A stretch of 5,518 nucleotides of DNA from Candidatus Colwelliibacteriota bacterium (GCA_016178255.1 JACOTQ010000037.1:1-5518), one strand, 5' to 3'. Counted from the stretch's first letter, positions 1-5,415 are shown. A program made the numbers and translations. The notes: generated by a model not told the origin, from the sequence alone.

Positions 1-663
1 GTGAACGAGCTTTTAATTTCTCAACCGGATAACGGCGAACAAGCCTTAAATATCCTGGAAAGTTTGGTTCGTTCGAATATGATAAGCGTCGTTGTGATAG
101 ACTCCGTGGCGGCTCTCACTCCCAGGGCCGAAATAGAAGGCGAGATGGGGGCGCAATTCATCGGACTTCAGGCAAGGATGATGTCTCAAGCGCTAAGAAA
201 GATCACCGCCATAGCGAGCAAGAGTCAGACGACAATAATATTCACAAATCAATTGAGAGAGAAAGTTGGAATTATGTTTGGCAACCCGGAGGTTACGCCG
301 GGCGGCAGAGCTTTAAAATTTTATGCTTCGGTTAGAGTGGACGTAAGAAGAATAGCCCAAGTTAAAAAAGGCGAGGAGGTGGTTGGAATCCGAGTTAAGG
401 CAAAAGTTGTTAAGAATAAGGTGGCGCCTCCGTTTAAAACAGCGGAGTTTGACATATTGTACGGTGAGGGCATTTCTTATGAGGGCGATGTTTTGAACGC
501 CGGGATACTGGCGGGAGTTATTACAAGGTCAGGGGCCAGCTATTCTTTTGAAGGCGAGAAATTAGGCGTTGGTTTTGACAATGTGCGCGAGAAGTTGAAA
601 GAAGATAAGAAGCTTATTCAAGAAATCAAAAAGAGGGTTGTCTCAGTAAGAGAGACAACCTAA
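1..663 (+). CDS. recA: RecA recombinase, 5'-truncated by the window edge
   Basis: RecA is the ATP-dependent strand-exchange protein of homologous recombination and the co-protease that triggers LexA cleavage. The 220 visible residues align without gaps to E. coli RecA residues about 111 to 330. Visible hallmarks are the Walker B strand VVVIDS (Asp34 here, Asp144 in E. coli), the L1 DNA-binding loop region around GEMGAQFIGL (47-56), the NQLREKVG segment with the ATP-sensing Gln84 (Gln194 in E. coli), loop L2 through FGNPEVTPGGRA (93-104), and the KFYASVR core. Roughly 110 N-terminal residues, including the Walker A loop, lie upstream of the window. The GTG at position 1 is therefore an internal valine codon, not the start. 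The C-terminus is basic and lacks the acidic tail of E. coli RecA. The stop codon lies inside a terminator hairpin. Identification is secure. Confidence 0.97.
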   Translation: MNELLISQPDNGEQALNILESLVRSNMISVVVIDSVAALTPRAEIEGEMGAQFIGLQARMMSQALRKITAIASKSQTTIIFTNQLREKVGIMFGNPEVTPGGRALKFYASVRVDVRRIAQVKKGEEVVGIRVKAKVVKNKVAPPFKTAEFDILYGEGISYEGDVLNAGILAGVITRSGASYSFEGEKLGVGFDNVREKLKEDKKLIQEIKKRVVSVRETT

Positions 664-675
664 CTCTTTTTGATT
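624..675 (+). terminator. recA terminator hairpin containing the stop codon
   Basis: A very long inverted repeat closes recA. The inner stem 636-644 pairs perfectly with 652-660 (9 bp, 7-nt loop). The outer stem 624-635 pairs perfectly with 664-675 (12 bp) and includes an A-tract facing a U-tract. The only interruption is a 3-nt bulge at 661-663, which is exactly the recA TAA stop codon. The 3' arm reaches into the -35 region of the next gene. Confidence 0.75.
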
Positions 676-699
676 CAGATAAGGCCATTCTTTTATAAT
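670..699 (+). promoter_or_regulatory. Predicted sigma-70-type promoter for the HAD gene
   Basis: A perfect TATAAT at 694-699 is preceded by TTGATT (4 of 6 matches to TTGACA) at 670-675 with an 18-nt spacer. Transcription would start near 706, giving a leader of about 55 nt that contains a weak imperfect hairpin around 718-744. The -35 hexamer overlaps the 3' arm of the recA terminator, so recA termination and initiation of the next gene share the same DNA. Confidence 0.55.
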
Positions 700-760
700 T
701 AATAATAATTCGGTCCTGCGCACCCATTGCCGAAAATGGCACGCGTAGAACTGCTTCAAT

Positions 761-1390
761 ATGCGTTACACAATACCAGAATTTATTTTGCCGGCCACCG
801 ACATTATTGTCTTTGATATAGACGGGGTAATTAACAAAAACCTCGCCGCGAAAGTCGCTTCAAGCGCTTATGTTTCCAGGGTTCTATCGAATGTTCCCGG
901 GTTCAAAAGGGTAGCCATAGAGGCGCTTCAGCTTTGGGAATTATTGCTTGGTATTAGGTATGACATACACGAATTTGATGTATTAGTGAGCAAGGTTCGC
1001 GGATATGGAATATCTCACGTGGGAATCGTAACCGAAAGAAGCTTGCTGGGAGTGAGAACTATCTTCCGAGATAAAGACTACATTCTTCAACGCATGAATT
1101 TCGTGCAAATGAGGAAAGGATTTTTCTCCAAGAAACAAGAACGTATCAGAGGAGTGGATATCTGGGAAACCGAGAGTATGAAACCGCACGAATCGGTTCT
1201 CTATAGACTTACTGACTTCGCCAAGGGGAAAGGAATCAAGCCAGGACGAGTTCTCATCATCGAGGATGACCCCGGATTCAGATTCACGGCAAGGAGTCTT
1301 GGTTTCAGAACTTATCCAGATGAAACTGAGGCGATTCCGTCTCGCAAGACCGATATGCCCGCTCGGCATCCTCAAATAGCCCTGACTTAA
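761..1390 (+). CDS. HAD-superfamily hydrolase-like protein, substrate unknown
   Basis: This 209-residue protein has the four HAD (haloacid dehalogenase) phosphatase motifs in order. Motif I is VFDIDGVIN with the nucleophile Asp19 and acid/base Asp21. Motif II is GIVTERS (Thr91). Motif III is likely Lys141 in MKPHESVL. Motif IV is VLIIEDDPGFRFTARSLG with acidic Glu168-Asp170. About 65 residues between motifs I and II would form a small cap domain (C1 type). Such enzymes usually hydrolyse phosphomonoesters in the cytoplasm through an aspartyl-phosphate, but nothing here identifies the substrate. ATG 761 is the first possible start because an in-frame TAG lies at 746. No Shine-Dalgarno sequence precedes it. 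The gene has its own promoter and terminator, so it is probably monocistronic. The HAD assignment is firm; any specific activity would be a guess. Confidence 0.85.
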   Translation: MRYTIPEFILPATDIIVFDIDGVINKNLAAKVASSAYVSRVLSNVPGFKRVAIEALQLWELLLGIRYDIHEFDVLVSKVRGYGISHVGIVTERSLLGVRTIFRDKDYILQRMNFVQMRKGFFSKKQERIRGVDIWETESMKPHESVLYRLTDFAKGKGIKPGRVLIIEDDPGFRFTARSLGFRTYPDETEAIPSRKTDMPARHPQIALT

Positions 1391-1405
1391 AAGTCGGGGC
1401 TATTT
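1374..1405. terminator. Hairpin terminator between convergent genes
   Basis: Positions 1374-1387 pair with 1392-1405 in a 14-bp stem (one T-G wobble), closed by the tetraloop taaa at 1388-1391. The first three loop bases are the stop codon of the HAD gene. On the plus strand the stem runs into TTTTCTT. On the minus strand it begins 3 nt after the dgkA stop and ends in ATTT, so it may stop transcription from both sides. Confidence 0.75.
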
Positions 1406-1407
1406 TC

Positions 1408-1767
1408 TTAAAGAGTAGCGGAAATATATGGCAAGAAAATCAGGGCGCCAATTACGGCCGCGCCGAAACTGGCCAATAAGACTATGGCCGCCATCAAGTC
1501 TTTAATAATTCTTATTCTCTCATCGTGCTCGGAGGTGACGAAATCCATGATTCTTTCCACAGTCGAATTTATGAGTTCTAAGATAAGGACCGAGAAAATC
1601 GTGATGATAAGAACTACTTTCTCAAGCCTTGAAGTGGGAAAATAAAACATGGCCGCCGTGACTAGAACGGCTATGAAAATCATTGTCTTGAAGCTTCGTT
1701 CAAAAACGATTGTTTCTTTGAATCCGTTAAACGCGGCCTTGAATCCGCCCTGAATCTTTTTAATCAT
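1408..1767 (-). CDS. dgkA: Prokaryotic diacylglycerol kinase / undecaprenol kinase family membrane protein
   Basis: The 119-residue integral membrane lipid kinase has the normal family length (about 110-130). It has an amphipathic N-terminal helix with GGFKAAFNGF (7-16) and three transmembrane segments at about 28-44, 50-66 and 90-113. The family signature falls between TM2 and TM3: Glu64, Asn67, Glu71 and Asp75 in ELINSTVERIMDF, then Lys89-Asp90 in IKDLMAA. These match the catalytic Glu-Asn-Glu-Asp and KD residues of E. coli DgkA. The enzyme transfers phosphate from ATP to diacylglycerol, or in Gram-positive relatives to undecaprenol, recycling the lipid carrier for cell-wall precursors. Sequence alone does not separate the two substrates. 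It is the last gene of the minus-strand operon. Its ATG overlaps the end of folD by 8 nt and has no Shine-Dalgarno, which suggests translational coupling. Confidence 0.9.
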   Translation of the reverse strand: MIKKIQGGFKAAFNGFKETIVFERSFKTMIFIAVLVTAAMFYFPTSRLEKVVLIITIFSVLILELINSTVERIMDFVTSEHDERIRIIKDLMAAIVLLASFGAAVIGALIFLPYISATL

Positions 1768-2578
1768 TGTTTAGGGTGAAAAAGTTTTCGAAAAGCTTCG
1801 CGACAAGTATCGGCCCGGTTCCGCCCGGGGTGGGCGTGTAAAAACTTAATTTATTCATTTCTTCTGAATCACCGGCGGCGAAATCACCGGACAAACCGCC
1901 ATCCGGGAAATAATAGTATCCGAAATCTATTATACCAGCGCCGGCTTTCATCATTCCCGCGTTTACGATGCCGGCCTTGCCAACCCCAGATATCACTAAG
2001 TCAGCTTTTTGAATAACTTTTAAATCACTGCCGCGGCCCAGTAAATAAAGCTCCGCGCATTTGCCAATTAGCCATACGCTAATGGGTTTGCCAACAAGCG
2101 CCCCAAGGCCGATAACAGCCACTTTGGCGCTTTCCAATTTAAAGCTGGTTCTCTGGACGAGTTCTTTCACCACCTCAATCGCTGGAGGCAGAACAGGATT
2201 TCTGTCGTTATAAAAGGCGCCGAGCGCGCGTTCGCCTAAAACATCAACGTCTTTCTCTCTGGGTATGGCGCTAACCACGTAATATTTATTGACCCCTTCC
2301 GGCAGTGGCAACTGAACTATAACCCCGCCTACCGACCCCTGCCTTGCAAGTTTACCAATCTTCTTTCTTAAATCATCATTAGAAGAATCTTCCGGAAAGT
2401 CATAAACACGAAAGTCGACGCCCAACTCTTTGGCAATTTTTTCTTTTTCAGCCAGAAAACTTATCGAGGTCGGGTCGTTGCCAATTAAAACCGCCGCCAA
2501 TATCTTATTGGGGACCGGAAAAGATTTTAACTTTTTGACTATATCCTTAGAGATCTCTTTGCCGAGAATCTTCTGCAT
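1760..2578 (-). CDS. folD: Bifunctional methylene-THF dehydrogenase / methenyl-THF cyclohydrolase, divergent
   Basis: FolD oxidises 5,10-methylene-tetrahydrofolate with NADP and hydrolyses the product to 10-formyl-THF in the cytoplasm. The 272 residues are slightly short for the family (about 280-300). Conserved features are catalytic Lys45, Gln89 in VIVQLPLP, Asp112 in KDVD, the nucleotide-binding loop GLGALVGKP (157-165), and the C-terminal TPTPGGTGP (248-256). Several family-standard positions differ. The active-site Tyr (Tyr50 in E. coli, in YxxxK) is Phe41. KDVDG is KDVDV. The usual PCTPxG block reads PPAIEVV (131-137). PGGVGP is PGGTGP. GlyA, encoded immediately upstream, makes its substrate. 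The start ATG at 2578 lies inside glyA (40-nt overlap) with no Shine-Dalgarno. Family assignment is secure. The substitutions leave some doubt whether both activities are retained. Confidence 0.93.
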   Translation of the reverse strand: MQKILGKEISKDIVKKLKSFPVPNKILAAVLIGNDPTSISFLAEKEKIAKELGVDFRVYDFPEDSSNDDLRKKIGKLARQGSVGGVIVQLPLPEGVNKYYVVSAIPREKDVDVLGERALGAFYNDRNPVLPPAIEVVKELVQRTSFKLESAKVAVIGLGALVGKPISVWLIGKCAELYLLGRGSDLKVIQKADLVISGVGKAGIVNAGMMKAGAGIIDFGYYYFPDGGLSGDFAAGDSEEMNKLSFYTPTPGGTGPILVAKLFENFFTLNND

Positions 2579-3777
2579 AGCTTTAGAACTTTTTGCCTTA
2601 CATTTGCCGCGCCCGCCTTGTTGCTGATGGCTTCGTGAATAAGCTCCCCTACCGAAATCATTTCTCTTTCTTTCATGCCACGGGTGGTTAGAGCAGGCGT
2701 CCCGAGCCTGATGCCCGATGGCTTAAAAGGCGATGGGTCGCCGGGAATCGAATTGCGGTTGGCGATAATGCCACCCTGTTCCAACCGATTTTGAGCCTCA
2801 AGGCCATCCACCCCAAAACCCCGGACATCGGCCAAGATTAAGTGGGTATCCGTTCCCCCGCTAACCAATCTAAATCCGGATTTATTTAAAGCCTCGGCTA
2901 AAGCCTTAGCGTTTTTGACCACTTGGCGGCCGTACTTTTTAAACTCGGGGCGCATAACTTCATAAAACATTTCGGCGATACCGGCAGTAACGTTGTTGTG
3001 CGGGCCGCCCTGGAGACCAGGAAAAACGGCTTTATCGATTTTGTCGGATAATTCTGTCCTTGAAAAGATGACGGCTCCCCGCGGCCCCCGCAATGATTTA
3101 TGGGTCGTCGTCATTACCACGTCCGCGTACGGGAACGGAGACGGATGAACGCCGGCCGCGATAAGTCCCGCGATATGAGAAATATCAGCCATGTGTTTTG
3201 CGCCCACGCTCCTCGCAATCTCGCCGAACTTTTTGAAATTCACCCTCCTGGGATAAGCCGTAAAACCGGAGACTATGATTTTGGGTTTGGCCTCTTCGGC
3301 CAACTTTTTAACCGCTTCGAAATCAATAAGTCCGTTTTTTTCATCCAATCCATATTGAACGGAATTCCATAATTTACCGGTAGCCGAAACTTTGTGGCCG
3401 TGGGTCAAATGACCTCCGGCGGCGAGCTTCATGCCCATTATAGTTTCTCCAACCTCTACCAAACCCATATATATGGCTAAATTGGCCGGTGACCCTGAAT
3501 GTGGTTGCACATTAACACGCCATTCTAATGGATTCAATTTAAAAGCTTTCAAGGCACGTTCCTGCGCCAAGAGTTCAATCTTGTCGTAATAAGTATTGCC
3601 CGGATAATAACGCTTGCCCGGATAACCTTCGGAATACTTGTTGGTTAGAGGGCTTCCAATGACTTTCAATATGTCTGATGAAGCAATGTTTTCGGAAGGA
3701 ATCAGGTCGAGCGTTTCTTCCTGGCGCTTTATTTCATAATTAATTAAATTTTGGAGTTTTTTGTCCTTAATTATCAC
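2539..3777 (-). CDS. glyA: Serine hydroxymethyltransferase
   Basis: This PLP enzyme interconverts serine plus THF and glycine plus 5,10-methylene-THF, the main entry of one-carbon units. The 412 residues match the family length. Landmarks are LIPSEN (25-30), LTNKYSEGYPGKRYYPG (44-60), HSGSPAN (93-99), GGHLTHGHKVSATG (121-134), the PLP-contacting Asp198 and His201 in ADISHIAG, and the Schiff-base Lys227 in TTTHKSLRGPRG. All are intact, so the protein should be active. The start is GTG at 3777: an in-frame TAA lies two codons upstream, and the N-terminus fits the family. An AAGG-containing stretch sits about 12 nt upstream, which is a poor ribosome site. It follows the yvcK-like gene by 44 nt and runs 40 nt into folD. 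Its last roughly 12 residues (CRRFSAKRSLRI) are thus read in a second frame as the FolD N-terminus. Confidence 0.97.
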   Translation of the reverse strand: MIIKDKKLQNLINYEIKRQEETLDLIPSENIASSDILKVIGSPLTNKYSEGYPGKRYYPGNTYYDKIELLAQERALKAFKLNPLEWRVNVQPHSGSPANLAIYMGLVEVGETIMGMKLAAGGHLTHGHKVSATGKLWNSVQYGLDEKNGLIDFEAVKKLAEEAKPKIIVSGFTAYPRRVNFKKFGEIARSVGAKHMADISHIAGLIAAGVHPSPFPYADVVMTTTHKSLRGPRGAVIFSRTELSDKIDKAVFPGLQGGPHNNVTAGIAEMFYEVMRPEFKKYGRQVVKNAKALAEALNKSGFRLVSGGTDTHLILADVRGFGVDGLEAQNRLEQGGIIANRNSIPGDPSPFKPSGIRLGTPALTTRGMKEREMISVGELIHEAISNKAGAANVRQKVLKLCRRFSAKRSLRI

Positions 3778-3821
3778 GATTTAAGTCTACCTTGTTAGAA
3801 GCTAAACTGCCACAGAGCCCC

Positions 3822-4760
3822 TCATATTAGAGAAACGATAACTCTCGCGAGCTTGTCGGAATCATGACGCACGAACCCCCTAGTTCTCAGGAAATCACCG
3901 AAAACCGGTGATGGTTTTTCGGGCAATCCTTCTATTTGAACGGCGGATGCTCGCTCCAGAATATAATTCCTCATTCTCCAGTAAGATGGCAGCTTGCTGT
4001 TCACGAGGGCGTAATCCAAAATATTGTCGCCTAAGTAGTTATTGATTTCCGTTATGAAATCGCCGGCGGAGAAATTATTTGTTTCTCCGAATTTGGTCAT
4101 AACGTTAACAATGTATATTTTTTTGGCTTTGGACTTCTTAATGGCTTCCGTGACACCTATTACCAGGAGGTTCGGGATGATGCTTGTATATAAATCTCCA
4201 GGGCCAATAATTATGGCTTCGGCGCTCGCGATGGCCCTCTCGGCAACGGGATTGATATAAGATTTCGGCTTTAGCCAGACTTTCTTAATCTTAATCCGGC
4301 CATCGTGCTTCGGGATATCAATGTTAGTTTCACCTTTTATAACCTGCCCGTCATCAAGCCCCGCGAATAATTTTGATTTATAGAGAGTGACGGGCACGAC
4401 CGCGCCCTTAACACTTAGAATCTTTTCCGCTTCCTTGATTGCCGTGGGGAGATTCCCGGTAATCCGCTCGAGGGCGGTGAGCATCAAATTACCGAAGTTG
4501 TGACCGTTAAGCCCCGCGCCTTCTTTGAACCTGTAATTAAAAAGGGGTAAAAGAACTTCGTTGTCGGTCTCAGATAAAGCAAGCAACGCTCTTCTTATGT
4601 CTCCGGGCGGTAGGACCCCGAATTCTTCCCGCAAAATACCTGCCGAGCCTCCATCGTCGGCCATCGTTACAATAGCCGTAAGTTCAATCGGGTGCTTCTT
4701 GAGGCCGGACAAAACCGTGAACGCTCCTGTCCCTCCTCCAAAGAAAACAACCTTCTTCAT
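3822..4760 (-). CDS. yvcK: YvcK/GlmR family (CofD-like, UPF0052) gluconeogenesis / cell-envelope factor
   Basis: The 312-residue protein has all blocks of the YvcK family: the nucleotide-binding loop FFGGGTGAF (6-14), MADDGGSAGILREEFGVLPPGDIRRALLALS (33-63), GHNFGNL (86-92), and IGPGDLYTSIIPNLL (186-200). In Bacillus subtilis, YvcK (GlmR) binds UDP-GlcNAc, stimulates the GlmS amidotransferase, and is needed for growth on gluconeogenic carbon and for normal cell shape. The fold is shared with CofD, but no F420 genes are nearby. In Firmicutes and Actinobacteria the gene usually sits between rapZ (yvcJ) and whiA; here it leads a one-carbon/lipid kinase operon instead. The start ATG at 4760 lies only about 8 nt downstream of a TATAAT box, so the mRNA is probably leaderless. 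Family membership is firm; the biochemical role is transferred from Bacillus. Confidence 0.92.
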   Translation of the reverse strand: MKKVVFFGGGTGAFTVLSGLKKHPIELTAIVTMADDGGSAGILREEFGVLPPGDIRRALLALSETDNEVLLPLFNYRFKEGAGLNGHNFGNLMLTALERITGNLPTAIKEAEKILSVKGAVVPVTLYKSKLFAGLDDGQVIKGETNIDIPKHDGRIKIKKVWLKPKSYINPVAERAIASAEAIIIGPGDLYTSIIPNLLVIGVTEAIKKSKAKKIYIVNVMTKFGETNNFSAGDFITEINNYLGDNILDYALVNSKLPSYWRMRNYILERASAVQIEGLPEKPSPVFGDFLRTRGFVRHDSDKLARVIVSLI

Positions 4761-4768
4761 TAGCTCTG

Positions 4769-4795
4769 ATTATAAACTATCCTGACTGGAGGCAA
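4769..4795 (-). promoter_or_regulatory. Predicted promoter of the yvcK-glyA-folD-dgkA operon
   Basis: Reading the minus strand, a perfect TATAAT (4774 to 4769) is preceded by TTGCCT (4795 to 4790, 4 of 6 matches) with a short 15-nt spacer. The expected transcription start at about 4760-4763 coincides with the ATG, implying a leaderless transcript. There is no other good promoter before glyA, so the four genes probably share this one. Confidence 0.5.
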
Positions 4796-4842
4796 AGCGG
4801 GGTGTGTATAACCTATGTTGTTGGCAATAATTCATATTAGTG

Positions 4843-4870
4843 TTGAAACGCCATAAATTTTTAGTATAAT
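4843..4870 (+). promoter_or_regulatory. Near-consensus promoter of the short plus-strand gene
   Basis: TTGAAA at 4843-4848 (5 of 6 matches) and TATAAT at 4865-4870 (6 of 6) are separated by 16 nt. The expected start near 4877 leaves a leader of about 29 nt. This is the best promoter in the window. It diverges from the yvcK promoter across a 145-nt intergenic region. Confidence 0.75.
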
Positions 4871-4892
4871 GGGCATAGTGTTCTTCTTTCAC

Positions 4893-4900
4893 AAGGAGGT
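4893..4900 (+). promoter_or_regulatory. Strong Shine-Dalgarno AAGGAGGT
   Basis: An eight-base perfect anti-SD complement lies 5 nt before ATG 4906. It fixes that start and stands out because the other complete genes here have no recognisable or only a poor ribosome site. Confidence 0.85.
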
Positions 4901-4905
4901 GCGAT

Positions 4906-5286
4906 ATGGCCGATTTCACCAAGTGGTGGGTTTATATAAAGATAGGCGAAGATGAGCAACTCCCATGCATACATCTTCACGAAGATGCGTTCTTTATGCA
5001 CTGGAAGCTCTCGGAAGCTTATATGGACGACGACTCTATGAGCTTGTCGGCGCAGAATACTCCAATAGTTCTCGAGAAAGGAAGATTGCATGTGGTACGT
5101 AATTTGGGCCGCGTGCGCCGGCGTGCTGGTGTGGTTGTTTGTATGTTCTTAAGGGGACGAGCTTCCAAAGTGGAATCCAAGCCCCCAAAGCGATGGCACA
5201 AGTTGAGCGGCGTTCTTTCATTAGGCGCCGCTCTACAATTTTCATTAAAAATCCATAAAATTATGGAACAGTCCGAATTCAATTAG
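4906..5286 (+). CDS. Unrecognised short protein, possibly frameshifted after residue ~62
   Basis: I recognise no family. The start is certain from the promoter and perfect Shine-Dalgarno. Residues 1-62 look like a real protein: acidic, aromatic-rich, beginning MADFTKWWVYIKIGEDEQ, with His-rich and acidic stretches (CIHLHED at 21-27, MDDDS at 40-44) and no signal peptide. From about residue 65 the character changes abruptly to Arg/Lys-rich (VRNLGRVRRRAG, SKPPKRWHK). The coding sequence then crosses a terminator-like hairpin (5205-5233) and an AT-rich tract before stopping at 5284-5286. In the same DNA the +1 frame encodes a hydrophobic helix ending at 5152. One reading is a small cytoplasmic domain with a C-terminal membrane anchor joined by a frameshift (real, programmed, or sequencing error). 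The other is that the 126-residue frame is used as it stands. I favour the true coding region ending before about 5155. Confidence 0.55.
   Translation: MADFTKWWVYIKIGEDEQLPCIHLHEDAFFMHWKLSEAYMDDDSMSLSAQNTPIVLEKGRLHVVRNLGRVRRRAGVVVCMFLRGRASKVESKPPKRWHKLSGVLSLGAALQFSLKIHKIMEQSEFN
5090..5152 (+). CDS. Overlapping 20-residue hydrophobic peptide or frameshifted membrane tail
   Basis: In the +1 frame relative to the ORF beginning at 4906, ATG 5090 opens 20 codons ending in TAA at 5150-5152. The peptide starts MWYV and is almost entirely hydrophobic (Trp, Val, Ala, Leu, Cys), with no charged residue, which suits one transmembrane helix. A purine stretch AAAGGAAG at 5077-5084 lies 5 nt before the ATG and could serve as a ribosome site. 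The frame is open upstream to 5069, after a TAG at 5066-5068. So it may be the displaced C-terminus of the longer gene rather than an independent gene. The MWY start recalls small cytochrome bd subunits of the CydX type, but no oxidase gene is nearby and I do not assign it. Confidence 0.35.
   Translation: MWYVIWAACAGVLVWLFVCS
5205..5233 (+). terminator. Terminator-like GC-rich hairpin
   Basis: GAGCGGCG (5205-5212) pairs perfectly with CGCCGCTC (5226-5233) across a 13-nt loop, followed by TACAATTTTCATT. The U-run is weak and interrupted. It would be an odd element inside a coding sequence, but fits the 3' end of a transcript whose coding part stops at 5152. Confidence 0.4.
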
Positions 5287-5296
5287 GGGCGGACTG
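5269..5296. repeat. 7-bp inverted repeat at the end of the 126-codon ORF
   Basis: CAGTCCG (5269-5275) pairs with CGGACTG (5290-5296) around a 14-nt loop that contains the TAG stop codon at 5284-5286. Its right arm shares bases with the closing stem of the hairpin array (5294-5301), so the two pairings are mutually exclusive. No U-tract follows. Confidence 0.4.
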
Positions 5297-5360
5297 GGAA
5301 AAACAAAAACCACCCAAATGGGTAATTTTATTTAGATGGGTGCCCAACGGGTAATCGAAC

Positions 5361-5384
5361 AAAATTTTGCTCTCGCAAAATTTT
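5361..5384. repeat. Perfect 10-bp palindrome, tetraloop tctc
   Basis: The AT-rich arm AAAATTTTGC is followed by tctc and its exact reverse complement. Each arm is itself nearly palindromic around AAAATTTT, so slipped and intermolecular pairings are also possible. It touches the next hairpin directly. Confidence 0.85.
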
Positions 5385-5404
5385 CTAAAACCCAGCGGTT
5401 TTAG
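5385..5404. repeat. Perfect 8-bp palindrome, tetraloop cagc
   Basis: CTAAAACC, cagc, GGTTTTAG. Bases 5395-5398 (GCGG) can alternatively pair with CCGC at 5410-5413, which is the position of a tRNA D-stem when the minus strand is read. The two structures compete. Confidence 0.85.
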
Positions 5405-5415
5405 TATTTCCGCCA

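Larger units (their letters stand above)
5341..5415 (-). pseudogene. tRNA-like remnant (type II, Leu/Ser-like), not a functional cloverleaf
   Basis: Read on the minus strand, the pieces fall in tRNA order. TG then GCGG at 5413-5410 starts a D-arm that pairs with CCGC (5398-5395). Next come a T-rich anticodon-like segment with TTTTAGA, a long hairpin in the variable-arm position, GTTCGATTACCCG in the T-arm position (5360-5348), and TTGGGCA then CCCA at the 3' end. However, the T-stem halves (TTTTG and ACCCG) do not pair, the D-loop lacks the GG pair, and no 5' acceptor complementary to TTGGGCA is present. It may be a decayed or palindrome-invaded tRNA, or a chance resemblance. Confidence 0.25.

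Noticed and set aside
983..1375. 130-codon minus-strand reading frame
   Set aside because: It lies wholly antisense to the HAD gene, whose catalytic motifs are intact; its protein shows no domain.
3100..3372. 90-codon plus-strand frame inside glyA
   Set aside because: Antisense shadow of a well-conserved part of glyA (PLP-lysine region).
4972..4987. 7-bp palindrome CATCTTC/GAAGATG with a third copy of GAAGATG nearby
   Set aside because: It lies inside the well-supported first part of the coding sequence and has only a 2-nt loop; likely incidental.
4861..5091. Minus-strand reading frame across the promoter and start of the short plus-strand gene
   Set aside because: It is antisense to a strong promoter, Shine-Dalgarno and start codon, and resembles no protein family.
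5019..5282. Minus-strand Arg/Pro-rich frames of 69 and 87 codons
   Set aside because: Low-complexity basic composition, no ribosome site, overlapping a better-supported plus-strand unit.
5361..5384. Insertion-sequence terminal inverted repeats
   Set aside because: The inverted arms are separated by only 4 nt, no transposase is present, and no target duplication is visible.
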